Source of the DNA: JAWKOK01 sp963848115
Lineage (GTDB): Bacteria; Chloroflexota; Anaerolineae; Caldilineales; Caldilineaceae
Length of the DNA stretch: 64,000 bases
Direction of reading: 5' to 3'
NCBI GenBank assembly: GCA_963848115.1
Contig: CAWKCP010000007.1
Location: 62,001-126,000 of the forward strand
The notes beneath the pieces are model-generated. The model worked only from the letters and a program-made list of their open reading frames with translations, searched no databases and was not told the DNA's origin. Positions 1 to 8,497 of the stretch are shown here, in pieces. The first letter of the stretch is position 1. Each line of letters opens with the position of its first letter. The translations under genes were made by a program, and so were the position numbers.

Positions 1-94
1 GGTGACTGGGGAATGGTGATTGGGAGCAGTACAAGGCGTGACGCAATCCCCAATCGCCGATCCCCAATCCCCAATCCCTATTCCCCGATCACCT
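1..94. repeat. Inverted pair of heptamer arrays
   Basis: A G-rich arm (about 2-29) with 7-bp periodicity (units such as GGGAATG and GTGATTG) is followed after a short spacer by a C-rich arm (46-94) of seven consecutive 7-bp units, mostly ATCCCCA variants. The arms are roughly complementary and could fold into a hairpin. The last unit abuts the stop codon of the sulfatase gene. The pattern resembles the short tandemly repeated heptamers (STRR) known from cyanobacteria. Confidence 0.7.
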
Positions 95-1538
95 ACTCTG
101 GCAAGCCGCGCGCATCATCCTCTGCAAGCGGCGTGACATCTGACGTATCGATCATCCAGTCGAGAATCCGTCTCTCCAACTGCCGTTGCACGTCGGCCAG
201 TGACAGGTCGTTGTAGCGGTTGTTCAATTCCTGTGGATCGGTCGTCATCTCGTAGAGTTCGTTGACGCCTGTCGGCCGGTAGACCAGCTTGTAATCGAGC
301 GTGCGGATGGCTACGGTGCGCCCAACGCTGTCGGGTGCTTGCTGTTGAACCTGGCCCTTGGGGTAGTAGATGTGGTACTTGTTGCGCGCAAATTGGTCGC
401 GATCCGGATTGCCTTCGAAACAGTGGGGTTCGTGGCGTGCATAGCCGCCTTCGGTGAAGACGGCCCGATCCGGATCGCCCCCTTCACCCGCCAGTTGGGG
501 CTTGAGTGAGTAGGCGAAGTGATCGTGTTCAGCTTCGATGCCGGCCAGGTCAAGCACGGTGGCCATGACGTCGAAGAGTTCGACCGGAGTATCGACCACA
601 TGGCCTGCTTCGCCGTCCGGCGTCCGCACAATCAGCGGCACGCGTGTCAGAACATCCTCGACGCCGCTGGGCCATTTTTCCACCAGACCATAGTCGCCGG
701 CATAGTCACCGTGGTCCGAGAAGAAGAAGAGTGCCGTGTCGTCCGCAAGCCCCGTCTCCTCCAATGTCTCCAGCAGCCGGCCCAGCAGCATGTCCATGAA
801 GCCCGTCATACCGAGATAGACGGCCTGGATCTTGCGTAGCAGGGCTTCGTCGACCTGGTCGAGTTGACGGCTACTGCGGATCAGCTCGTGGAAATCGGGC
901 CGGTTGGGTAGGCCGGCCGGACGTAATGGCGGCAGATCGTCGGGATCGATGAGATCGTGCCAGGGCTGGGGCGCGCTGTAGGGGCAGTGGGGAAAGACTA
1001 GCGGCAGATAGAGGAAGAAGGGCTGATCATCTCCCTCGTTCTCGGCTCTGTCTTGCAGATAGTCGATGGCCCCCTGCACGTTGGCATAATCGCCGTGTTC
1101 TTCGACATCGCCCTCGTAGGGCTTGAAGAGGAAGCTGTTGTAGCCGGGCTGCCCTGGGTTGAAGGCGGGCGGGCCGAACATGCCGCTGCCCCGGAACTCG
1201 GCCGACGTCACCGAATCGTCAAAGCACTCTTTTGCCAGCAGGTCATTCTTGCCGAACCAGCGTACATCGTAGCCGTTCTGCTTCATGGTGCGCAGCAGAT
1301 TGGGCTCGTCGGGTCGCAGCAGATGCCAGAGCGTGCGATGGCCGCGCACGTGGGGATACCAGCCGGTCATGAAGCTACAGCGTGAAGGCGTACAGACCGT
1401 GTGCTGGACATGGCACTGATCAAAGCGTGTGCCCTGCGCGGCCAGCGCATCCATGTTGGGTGTCGGCGCCAATGGATGGCCGTAGCAGCCCACGCTCTCG
1501 GCACGCAGTTCGTCGGGAATGAAGAAGATGAAGTTCAT
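93..1538 (-). CDS. Sulfatase (arylsulfatase A-like)
   Basis: This 481-residue protein belongs to the alkaline phosphatase/sulfatase superfamily, whose members hydrolyse sulfate esters. The N-terminus carries the metal-binding 'PDE..' segment seen in place of the usual DD. The core motif C49-T-P-S-R53 is the formylglycine-generating signature, so a separate maturase should convert Cys49 to formylglycine. A later 'FFFSDHGDYAGD' segment supplies further metal ligands. No signal peptide is visible, so it may act in the cytoplasm or leave by another route. AAGAAGAAAGG sits upstream of the ATG as a ribosome site. It lies in a minus-strand run with a URO-D-like gene and a second sulfatase. The substrate cannot be told from sequence. 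Confidence 0.9.
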   Translation of the reverse strand: MNFIFFIPDELRAESVGCYGHPLAPTPNMDALAAQGTRFDQCHVQHTVCTPSRCSFMTGWYPHVRGHRTLWHLLRPDEPNLLRTMKQNGYDVRWFGKNDLLAKECFDDSVTSAEFRGSGMFGPPAFNPGQPGYNSFLFKPYEGDVEEHGDYANVQGAIDYLQDRAENEGDDQPFFLYLPLVFPHCPYSAPQPWHDLIDPDDLPPLRPAGLPNRPDFHELIRSSRQLDQVDEALLRKIQAVYLGMTGFMDMLLGRLLETLEETGLADDTALFFFSDHGDYAGDYGLVEKWPSGVEDVLTRVPLIVRTPDGEAGHVVDTPVELFDVMATVLDLAGIEAEHDHFAYSLKPQLAGEGGDPDRAVFTEGGYARHEPHCFEGNPDRDQFARNKYHIYYPKGQVQQQAPDSVGRTVAIRTLDYKLVYRPTGVNELYEMTTDPQELNNRYNDLSLADVQRQLERRILDWMIDTSDVTPLAEDDARGLPE

Positions 1539-1561
1539 GGTGTGATGGCCTTTCTTCTTGG

Positions 1562-1693
1562 TAGGGTAGTGGGGTTGTAGGGAAATGGGGAGTAGGGTGG
1601 TGAAGTGGTGGGGCTATGAAGCGCAAGGAATCCATTTTTGCAACCCCGCAACTCTTCTTCCCCGCAACCCCACTCCCCTACCTCCCCACCGCC
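1562..1693. repeat. Inverted pair of octamer arrays, G-quadruplex-prone
   Basis: The left arm (about 1562-1617) has G-runs every 7-8 bp, for example TAGGGTAG then TGGGGTTG then TAGGGAAA. The right arm (1641-1693) has C-runs with a clean 8-bp period, for example CAACCCCG, CTTCCCCG and CAACCCCA. The arms are imperfectly complementary. Four or more G3-4 tracts with loops of up to 7 nt in the left arm fit the usual G-quadruplex rule. It fills the gap between the sulfatase start and the URO-D gene stop. Confidence 0.7.
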
Positions 1694-1695
1694 TT

Positions 1696-2781
1696 TCAAG
1701 AAACCTCCCGCACACCCCATCGTTCCAACTTGTCCAACAAACCATCCGCCGCCTCGACTGATGGCACATCCTCCACCCAAAGGTAGAGACCGCGGGGATC
1801 GAGGACGTCGACGATGTGGTCAATCTCGTCGAGGGTGCAGAAGACTTCGATGGCCTTGCCTGCAGCCTGGGCACGCTGGTAGACCGGCGCCCATTGGGCA
1901 AATCCTTCGTTGCCCGCGCCGGGCACAAACTGTAGAGCGTCCAATTCCTCAATACTTAGAATGGAATCCAGGTGGTGCAATGCGCCGGGCCCGTCCAGGT
2001 GATAGATACTGCGATCCAGAAAGCGGCACTCCTCAATCAGACCGGGAAGGAAGACATCGTCGAACATCGGCTTGCTGATCATGATCGAGAAGTCGTTGGA
2101 GGGGATGTAGTACTTAAGGTCCGAGACCAACGGCAGCCAGGTGGAGATCGGCTGACCATGGGCGCGCAGTTTATCGTAGAAGCGGTCGTAGATGCGCTGG
2201 AAGTCGGCGGTGATGCGCGGCAGGAAAGCCTTGATGGCGTCCGGATTCTCGAGCATGTCGATGGCCAGGCGCTGTGGCTCGCGCAGCGCAGCGATGCCGT
2301 CGCCCCCTGGATGCCAGTCCGCCATGCCGACGATATACTTGTCCTTGCCGGCCTCCAAAAGAGCGTCCGTGATCTCGTCGATTTTCTTGAGGTAAGGACT
2401 TTCCCAATCGAGCTGAAGTTGATCCGCCTCGGCCCAGTCGTCCAGAATCGGATCGGTCCAGGAAGTGCCGAAGTCGCCGAAATGGATGGGGCAGCCGTAG
2501 AAACTGGAGAGCACCTCGGGTCCCAGATTGGGGTAGGCGACGGGCATGGAATCGCCCAGGAAGCGTTGATTGGCCAGCCGGGCTGAATGCAATTCAACCT
2601 GGTAGTCCGTATCCAGCCAGCGCTCCTCCGACGTGGCGTGGTGCGAGGCCGGCTCCGGTACGCGCTCGTCCGGTGGCTTGGCCAGGACAAACTGAACAAC
2701 CGGTCGGTCGACCAGTTCGCGTTCCCAAAAGGCGTCGATGCGCGCCTTGGATTGCTCATAGTCCGGTTTGTATTCAAACAT
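1696..2781 (-). CDS. URO-D superfamily protein (corrinoid methyltransferase-like)
   Basis: This 361-residue protein resembles a uroporphyrinogen decarboxylase-fold family, sometimes labelled 'trimethylamine corrinoid protein 2', rather than heme-pathway HemE. Recognisable segments are the N-terminal 'DAFWERELVDRPVV' and a C-terminal 'HLDGPGALHHLDSIL' followed by 'LQFVPGAGNEG'. URO-D-fold relatives such as MtaA and MtbA move methyl groups between corrinoid proteins and thiols. Whether this one binds corrinoid, and which substrate it uses, is unknown. It sits between two sulfatase genes on the same strand. No clear Shine-Dalgarno precedes the ATG. A related but distinct URO-D-like gene lies at 46706. 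Confidence 0.7.
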   Translation of the reverse strand: MFEYKPDYEQSKARIDAFWERELVDRPVVQFVLAKPPDERVPEPASHHATSEERWLDTDYQVELHSARLANQRFLGDSMPVAYPNLGPEVLSSFYGCPIHFGDFGTSWTDPILDDWAEADQLQLDWESPYLKKIDEITDALLEAGKDKYIVGMADWHPGGDGIAALREPQRLAIDMLENPDAIKAFLPRITADFQRIYDRFYDKLRAHGQPISTWLPLVSDLKYYIPSNDFSIMISKPMFDDVFLPGLIEECRFLDRSIYHLDGPGALHHLDSILSIEELDALQFVPGAGNEGFAQWAPVYQRAQAAGKAIEVFCTLDEIDHIVDVLDPRGLYLWVEDVPSVEAADGLLDKLERWGVREVS

Positions 2782-2807
2782 GGAATATCGCGTCTCCGAA
2801 TTGGGTT

Positions 2808-2894
2808 CACCACAGAGGCACAGAGGGGGGCACAGAGATCACAGAGACAAAAAAACTCTGTGTACCTCTGTGTTTCCTCCGTGCTTCTGTGGTG
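2808..2894. repeat. CACAGAG-type imperfect palindrome
   Basis: The left arm starts CACCACAGAGGCACAGAG. The right arm ends in the reverse sense, with CTCTGTGT units and finally CTTCTGTGGTG. The interior consists of repeated CACAGAG/CTCTGTG words with 7-9 bp spacing. It fills almost the whole gap between the URO-D start and the downstream sulfatase stop. It looks like a dispersed intergenic palindrome and not a gene. Confidence 0.6.
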
Positions 2895-2900
2895 GGATTT

Positions 2901-4061
2901 TTACTCCTGCAACGCATCCGCCTGCCCCCACGGGGCCAGTGCCACGGTCCCGTATGGGTTGAAGATCCTATCCTCTTCCTTGGCTGCGAATGCCCACATG
3001 CGCCGCAATTCATCGACTACGCTGCCGGGATTGGCGATGCCATCCGGCCAGCGCACGATGTAGGGCACATGGTAGCCGCTGCGGAAGGCAGGTACACCCT
3101 TGAGGTAGAGGCCATGGTCACCGCAGTATTCGCCGTGATCGGACACGAAGATGATGACCGTGTTGTCGGCCTGGCCCGAGGCGTCGAGTGCGTCCAGGAC
3201 CTCGCCGAAGAGGGCATCCTCCATGGTGCAGTAGGCATAGTAGTGGGCGATGGATTCGCGCACTTCGTCCTCGCTCAGCTGATCCCAAAGCTGGCGGCGA
3301 TGGCGCTGATAGAGACGGGGCTTGTCCTCCAGCGTATCGCGGTAGGAGGTCGGCAATTCGACCTCGGCCGGATCGTACATGTCCACAAATTTTTTCGGCA
3401 CGACGAAGGGATCATGGGGACCGATAGGGCCGACGAAAAGACACCAGGGATCTTCTTGTTTCGTGTACTCATCCAACGTCTCAAGCGCAGCCTGCACCAC
3501 CTTGTAGTCATGAAGCCCTTCATAACCCTTGGGCCCGACATCGGGCACGGTCTTGTAGACGACGAAGTCGCCCCATCCAGGGCGCTGCACATGACCGCGC
3601 GGCCGCACTTCGCCGCTGTCCGGCGTGCGCGGTCCCAGGCGCCAGCTGTCGATGGGGTGCGGCTGCGACGCTCCCTTGACGGCAGTGACCGTCTTTTCGT
3701 CCCAGCCCCGGTTGGATGGATTTTCCACAGCGCTGACGTGCCACTTGCCGCAGAGGGTCATCTTGTAGCCGTCGTCGCGCATCAGCTCGGAGAAGGTCTC
3801 AACACCCTCGTTGAGACCCAGGTTGATGGCCGTCGGCGTCAGCAGATTGTTGTAGACGCCATGTCGGCTGGGATAGAGGCCGGTCATGAAGGTGGCGCGT
3901 GAGGGGCAGCAGTGGGCGTAGGGCGTGTAGGTCTGGGTGAAGCGGATGCCCTGGGCTGCCAGTCGATCTGCGTTGGGCGTCCGGCACGGGTGGCCGGGAG
4001 CGACGACATCGCCGCGCTCCTGGTCGGTCATGAAGATGAGGATGTTGGGACGCTGGGACAT
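2901..4061 (-). CDS. Sulfatase (arylsulfatase A-like)
   Basis: This 386-residue sulfatase begins 'MSQRPNILIFMTDQERGD'. The start at 4061 is chosen because GAGAGAG lies just upstream and because upstream codons do not resemble the family. The modification motif is C51-C-P-S-R55, so Cys51 is the predicted formylglycine precursor. 'IIFVSDHGEYCGDHG' gives the C-terminal metal ligands. It is shorter than many sulfatases (450-550 residues); the C-terminal subdomain seems reduced. No signal peptide is evident. It forms a probable unit with the URO-D-like gene and the other sulfatase, suggesting coordinated breakdown of a sulfated or phosphonated organic compound (inference). A phosphonate monoester hydrolase-like activity is also possible. 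Confidence 0.88.
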   Translation of the reverse strand: MSQRPNILIFMTDQERGDVVAPGHPCRTPNADRLAAQGIRFTQTYTPYAHCCPSRATFMTGLYPSRHGVYNNLLTPTAINLGLNEGVETFSELMRDDGYKMTLCGKWHVSAVENPSNRGWDEKTVTAVKGASQPHPIDSWRLGPRTPDSGEVRPRGHVQRPGWGDFVVYKTVPDVGPKGYEGLHDYKVVQAALETLDEYTKQEDPWCLFVGPIGPHDPFVVPKKFVDMYDPAEVELPTSYRDTLEDKPRLYQRHRRQLWDQLSEDEVRESIAHYYAYCTMEDALFGEVLDALDASGQADNTVIIFVSDHGEYCGDHGLYLKGVPAFRSGYHVPYIVRWPDGIANPGSVVDELRRMWAFAAKEEDRIFNPYGTVALAPWGQADALQE

Positions 4062-4195
4062 GGGCTCTCTCACTTGTGCGGTTCGATTGATTGGGTATGC
4101 ACTGTTGGTCAGCATACACCCGAACGACCGACTCCGACAAGCAGTATCAAATCGTCCACAGCAACAAGCCAGATTGAGGTATTGAATGGGGGAGG

Positions 4196-5311
4196 CTACC
4201 GCCCGCGCCACCAGTCCTTACGCGATCGCGGGTCCATAAAGGCCCCGCGGTCACGGATGGCGACCACGATCTGACCGCCGATGGCTGTGCCCAGCGGATC
4301 GCCGTGGCGCAGCGCCGGGAGCGAACCGCGACCGTTGGCATTGGCCTCTCGATAGAGGGCAAGCAGGTTCGGGTCGACGCAGATCTGCTCCACATGCACG
4401 GCGTAGCCGTTGGCCACCGTGTCCTCGCGCGTGTAGCCGAGCGTGATCCGCTGTTCCTCGGCGTAGAGGACCAGCGCGCGGTAGTCGCCCCCATAGATCT
4501 CCGAGGAACGCACGGGTGTATAGATTCCCTCACCCGGCGATGTGGCCATGCCGACCATTGAGGGCTGTTTGATCTCCTCGCCGCGACAGCCATGATCGCC
4601 ACATTCCCAGTTCCAGTAATGGACCCGATAGATGTCGGTGAATTGGGGCGTGCGTGCGTCACCAAAGAGATGATAGAGCTGAGGCGGATCGGGCGCAGTC
4701 GGTCCGTTGATGCTGACCAATGACAGATCACCCTCGGTTGGCGTGTAGCCGCGTAGGGCAAGGTTCAGGTCGCCATGTAGACTGTCGGGATGGTCGGCTA
4801 CCGGCCCCTCGATGGGCACGGCCGCAAACTGGTGGCCAGAGGCTGCCGGGCAACCCGATGCCGTTGCTTGCTCGGGCGGGGCCTCGGCAACGGGATCGGA
4901 TGCCTCTGAAGGCGGGACAAGGGCCAGGGAAGCGCTGGCGATCCGGTTGACCTCCGGTTGTGGCGTGGCAGCCGCCTCCGGGACCACGTTGGCTATCGGC
5001 GTGGGCGTCGTCGTCGGTGTCGTGGTGGACGTCACTTCGATCACGCGTGTCACTTCCACGAGGCGCGTCACCTCGACGATTCTGGTCACCTCAATGCGAT
5101 TGGGGGTCGGCGTCTGGATGGCATGTACGGTGGCACGTACAGCCAGGTCGATCATGCGTTGATCCGGCTCAGCTGATTGATTGCAGCCGGCCATCAAGAG
5201 CACTGCCACGATGGCTATAAGGAGGGCGAGTACAGGGGACCGTCCTCCGCTAGCGGCATCGCCGGCAATCTCGTTTTGGCGCGCAGTACGTTCCTTCGAC
5301 ATCCATTTCAT
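4196..5311 (-). CDS. Lipoprotein with VEVTR-repeat linker
   Basis: This 371-residue protein has a long basic leader, a hydrophobic segment (residues about 27-41) and the lipobox LLMAGC with Cys43, so it should be a lipid-anchored surface protein. It is followed by a linker with four tandem 'IEVTR/VEVTR' units, then a Thr/Pro stretch. I associate this linker style with Chloroflexota surface proteins. The globular C-terminal half (about 150-371) is unassigned; it contains 'YWNWECGDHGCRG' and ends 'FMDPRSRKDWW'. No catalytic motif is recognised. ATG at 5302 is an alternative start. It lies downstream of nothing obvious and is probably monocistronic. Confidence 0.75.
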   Translation of the reverse strand: MKWMSKERTARQNEIAGDAASGGRSPVLALLIAIVAVLLMAGCNQSAEPDQRMIDLAVRATVHAIQTPTPNRIEVTRIVEVTRLVEVTRVIEVTSTTTPTTTPTPIANVVPEAAATPQPEVNRIASASLALVPPSEASDPVAEAPPEQATASGCPAASGHQFAAVPIEGPVADHPDSLHGDLNLALRGYTPTEGDLSLVSINGPTAPDPPQLYHLFGDARTPQFTDIYRVHYWNWECGDHGCRGEEIKQPSMVGMATSPGEGIYTPVRSSEIYGGDYRALVLYAEEQRITLGYTREDTVANGYAVHVEQICVDPNLLALYREANANGRGSLPALRHGDPLGTAIGGQIVVAIRDRGAFMDPRSRKDWWRGR

Positions 5312-5672
5312 CCAGAAGTTAACGACAGGCAGTGAATCGCCGTTCCCGGCTTCGGGTCAGACGATTGGGGCCAACATGTGATGGAACCGCGACGGGCATC
5401 CTTACCCGACGTGCTTGGCTCCGCATTGCCTCGGCGGGGAAAGATACCCGCCCTACGCTACAAGACCCAATACGTCCGACTAATAACGCCATGTTTGGAA
5501 ATGCAGTAGTTGCTGATGTGGTCGTAATTGTCAGTCCGACAGAGCGAAGCGACGAGTAATCTCGGGTTAGCCAAGGAGAGATTCCTCTTCCCTCCGGTCA
5601 TCGGAATGACAATTCGTGAACTACTGAAATGCCAAATCCAACCGATCTCGTATCCGATGGGCCTTGGACTCA
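5312..5672. other. Divergent intergenic region
   Basis: This gap lies between the leftward lipoprotein gene and the rightward glycosyltransferase gene. It holds a small hairpin (GGCGGG at 5433-5438 pairing with CCCGCC at 5447-5452) and otherwise no recognisable gene or RNA. Regulatory elements for both genes are expected here. Confidence 0.4.
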
Positions 5673-5681
5673 TGGTACAAT
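5673..5681 (+). promoter_or_regulatory. Extended -10 promoter, possibly leaderless
   Basis: TGGTACAAT gives a TG-n extended -10 with TACAAT at 5676-5681. The expected transcription start 7-9 nt downstream coincides with the ATG at 5690, and no Shine-Dalgarno is present, so a leaderless mRNA is plausible. There is no convincing -35. Confidence 0.4.
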
Positions 5682-5689
5682 GGCCGTCT

Positions 5690-6877
5690 ATGGACAGACG
5701 TACTGTGGCGACACCGGTGATACTACTCTTGCTCTTTCTGGCTGCCCTCGCGCCACGCCTTTGGGTACTCGACACCTATGTTACCGCAGATGAACGCAAG
5801 TGGCTCAATCGATCCGGCAACTTCTACCTTGCCCTCTCCCACGGGGACTGGGCGGCCACGTTTCAGAAGGCCCATCCCGGCGTCACAGTGACCTGGCTGG
5901 GGATGCTGGGCTACCTGCAAGAGTTCCCGGATTTCGTTCGGGTGACGTCTGAACCCATCACTGACGACAAACTCGAGGCGCTGCTCTGGGAAGATGGTCC
6001 GGTGACGCCGTTGCAACTGTTGGCCGCCGGGCGTCGTTGGACCATCTTCGCCATCGCTCTCGCAATTGCAGCGCTCTACTTTCCTCTGCGCAAGCTCTAC
6101 GGCCCGCGGGCTGCGGCAATCGGCGCGCTCTACCTCGCATGGTCGCCCTTCTTTCTTGGCCTTTCCCATCAACTGCATCCGGACGGCCTGTTGGCCATCC
6201 TTAGCCTGCTGGCCCTTGCCCTCTTCATGGCCTGGATCTATGCTGGGAGGCAGTGGCGATATCTGATCATCTCATCGTTGGTCCTGGGCTTAGCCCTGCT
6301 CACCAAGACACCGGCGGTTGCCGTCATCTTGACCGGCGGTCTGTTAGTACTGGTTGAGTCGGTGCGTCGATGGCGAAAGAAGAGCGGATTCATCGGCTCC
6401 CTATGGTTCGGTCTGCTGCTGTGGGGAGTAGGGGCGGCGCTACTTTTTGTGATGCTCTGGCCGACGATGTGGGTGCGTCCGATTGAGACGCTGCAAATCA
6501 TCGCCGGACAGATGGAGGGCTATCTCGTCGAGGGACACAGCCTTCCCAGCTACTTCATGGGCAGGATCAGCGCCGACCCGGGTCCATTCTTCTACCCGAT
6601 GGCATTGGTCTTTCGCCTGAGCGCAATGACGACAATCGGACTCGTACTGGCGATCTGGATTGGCTGGCGTCGCGTTTGGCCCTACGGTACCGCACGAGCG
6701 CGCTCCGCTGGGTTGGGGAGCCTGCTCTTTGCCGTCATCCTGGTCTCACTGATGACGTTCTCATCAAAGAAACTAGATCGCTATATCCTGCCCGCCATAC
6801 TGGCACTGGATCTCATCGCTGTCGCCGGCTGGCTGGGGGCCATCGGCTTTGTCATCGGCTGGAGTTCCTGGCCCTGA
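5690..6877 (+). CDS. ArnT/PMT-like membrane glycosyltransferase, N-terminal part (frameshifted)
   Basis: This 395-residue polytopic membrane protein resembles GT39/GT83 dolichyl- or polyprenyl-phosphate-sugar transferases. After a first transmembrane segment it has 'YVTADERKW', where an acidic pair in the first outer loop is typical of the catalytic site. Further hydrophobic segments follow to about residue 390. The start at 5690 ('MDRRTVATPVILLLL') is preferred over an upstream alternative at 5528 because the extra residues are not family-like. The frame ends at a TGA at 6875, in the middle of what looks like a continuous membrane protein that resumes one frame over (6849-8153). This is probably one gene with a +1 shift near 6866-6874. 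Confidence 0.75.
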   Translation: MDRRTVATPVILLLLFLAALAPRLWVLDTYVTADERKWLNRSGNFYLALSHGDWAATFQKAHPGVTVTWLGMLGYLQEFPDFVRVTSEPITDDKLEALLWEDGPVTPLQLLAAGRRWTIFAIALAIAALYFPLRKLYGPRAAAIGALYLAWSPFFLGLSHQLHPDGLLAILSLLALALFMAWIYAGRQWRYLIISSLVLGLALLTKTPAVAVILTGGLLVLVESVRRWRKKSGFIGSLWFGLLLWGVGAALLFVMLWPTMWVRPIETLQIIAGQMEGYLVEGHSLPSYFMGRISADPGPFFYPMALVFRLSAMTTIGLVLAIWIGWRRVWPYGTARARSAGLGSLLFAVILVSLMTFSSKKLDRYILPAILALDLIAVAGWLGAIGFVIGWSSWP

Positions 6878-8153
6878 GGTGAATGGGCCGGCGCGCCGGC
6901 GTGCAGGCGTGGTGACCGGGCTTGCGGTTGTCACTGTTGTCCTCATGCAAGGCATCCAGGCGTTTTCTCGCTACCCCTACTACGCGTTGGCCTTCAATCC
7001 GCTGATGGGTGGAAACCGGTTGGCGCCGCAGGTGTTGATGATCGGCTGGGGCGAGGGGCTCAACGAGGTGGGCGCCTGGCTCACTGATCAGCAGGAGCAA
7101 GAACCGCTTCACGTGGTTTCCTGGTATGAAGATGGGCCGCTCTCCTACTATCTTCCGGGTGATAGTCAGGTTATGTCATTCATTGAGTCCGACAATTACT
7201 GGTTTGATGCAGACTACGTGGTGCTCTATGCCGATCAGTGGCAGCGAGAGAACCCTGATCCCGACATGATCAACCATTTTCTCAACCAGGAACCGGTCTT
7301 CTCAGTCGTTCGCAGCGGTCTTGAGCTTGCCAAAGTCTACGACAATCGCGAAGCCACACCGCCACCGTTTACCCGGATCTACGTGGATAGCACCGCCGAT
7401 TTTAATCAACAACTACGATTGCCTGCCTATCGACTTGAGACTCGCAGCGCTGCACCCGGCGAGTCGGTTGAGATCACGCTCTTCCTGAAGGCCATCGCGT
7501 CCATGCCTGACAATCACCTTGGTCAGTTGCGTCTGCTCGATCCTGCCAACGAAATCGTTTGGCAGGAGGAACGCTGGCCCTCGGGGTCGGCGACGTCGGA
7601 CTGGCCGGAACAGCAGATTCGGCAGGATACCTACGATGTGGAGATTCCAACCGACGCCGAACCCGGCATCTATGCCGTTCAATATGCTTTGGTCGATCCC
7701 AGTACGGGCAGATCGCTTCCGATCCAGTCCAGCATCGCATCGTCAGAGGCTGGCTATCACCCGGTGACGATGATCAACGTGCAGGCCCCGGAACCTGTTT
7801 CCGTGGACGCTGTTTGGGAGTCTGTGCGTGTTACGGCACTTGGCCATGTGAGCCATATCCGACCGGGCCTGATCCTGCTCGTTGATCTGTCTGCCGAGGG
7901 TCAATTTGACGGATCTTCAGCACTTTCGCTTCGACTGGTCGACCCTCAAGGGAAAACACAGGCTCAGCAGGACAAGGCGCTGGAGTCGTCGTTGCGGTAC
8001 TCGCTTGCCGTGCCGATCGATGCAACTGCGGGCGCCTATGTGCTCTCTGCCGTGGTCTACGATGCGGAGACGTTGGCCGCATTTTCGGATCAGAACGGTG
8101 AGTCGCCGACGACGTTGTCGACCGTTGAGGTCGGAGCGCCTCAGGAGAAATAG
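6849..8153 (+). CDS. C-terminal part of the same glycosyltransferase (frameshifted)
   Basis: This frame continues the protein interrupted at 6877. It begins with basic residues and one more transmembrane helix ('GVVTGLAVVTVVLMQGI'), then 'PLMGGNRLAPQVLMIGWGEGL', a segment I associate with the extracytoplasmic part of Chloroflexota PMT-like transferases. The remaining roughly 330 residues form a soluble region with two beta-rich modules, likely carbohydrate-binding or Ig-like. The only in-frame initiators at the junction are TTG-type codons without a ribosome site, so independent translation is unlikely. If the shift is a sequencing error, the intact protein would be about 820 residues. Confidence 0.65.
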   Translation: MSSAGVPGPEVNGPARRRAGVVTGLAVVTVVLMQGIQAFSRYPYYALAFNPLMGGNRLAPQVLMIGWGEGLNEVGAWLTDQQEQEPLHVVSWYEDGPLSYYLPGDSQVMSFIESDNYWFDADYVVLYADQWQRENPDPDMINHFLNQEPVFSVVRSGLELAKVYDNREATPPPFTRIYVDSTADFNQQLRLPAYRLETRSAAPGESVEITLFLKAIASMPDNHLGQLRLLDPANEIVWQEERWPSGSATSDWPEQQIRQDTYDVEIPTDAEPGIYAVQYALVDPSTGRSLPIQSSIASSEAGYHPVTMINVQAPEPVSVDAVWESVRVTALGHVSHIRPGLILLVDLSAEGQFDGSSALSLRLVDPQGKTQAQQDKALESSLRYSLAVPIDATAGAYVLSAVVYDAETLAAFSDQNGESPTTLSTVEVGAPQEK

Positions 8154-8497
8154 ATCGGGTGTGTTCAAAGTGAGTAGGGGCGTGCCCTTGTGGCCGGTCC
8201 CCTGCAACGGCCCAACGATTCAACCCATTATGAACACATCCAATTGATCATCCCGCATCCAGATCAGTTAGTCGAAGCGTATGGACACGCGAAGCCTCGG
8301 GATCTCATGCACAGCAAGGAAATGGATTAAAATAGTCGTGGCAGCCAATATTGGCGGCCGGCGTAAATGGTTCAGGTAGGTGACGCGACAGTCTGCTCCC
8401 CGTCTGTGCAGTATGCTGCGATGGTCGCTAGTCCCCTTTTTCAACGCTAGCCGTTCGCGACGGCTTACTTGACGCCATCATCTTTGGGAGATCGAAA
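8154..8497 (+). promoter_or_regulatory. Leader region of the Rieske-GltB gene
   Basis: TAAAAT at 8328-8333 could be a -10. It is followed by a perfect 12-bp palindrome GCCAATATTGGC at 8344-8355, placed like an operator. The remaining 140 nt before the ATG are GC-rich and could fold, but I recognise no known riboswitch. GGGAG precedes the start codon at 8498. Confidence 0.35.

Noticed and set aside
1..94. Heptamer arrays considered as a CRISPR array
   Set aside because: Units are 7 bp without spacers, and no cas genes are present.
8340..8497. Possible glutamine or other riboswitch before the Rieske-GltB gene
   Set aside because: No match to the conserved core of the glutamine or glycine riboswitches could be made by eye; only a palindrome and a -10 are supported.
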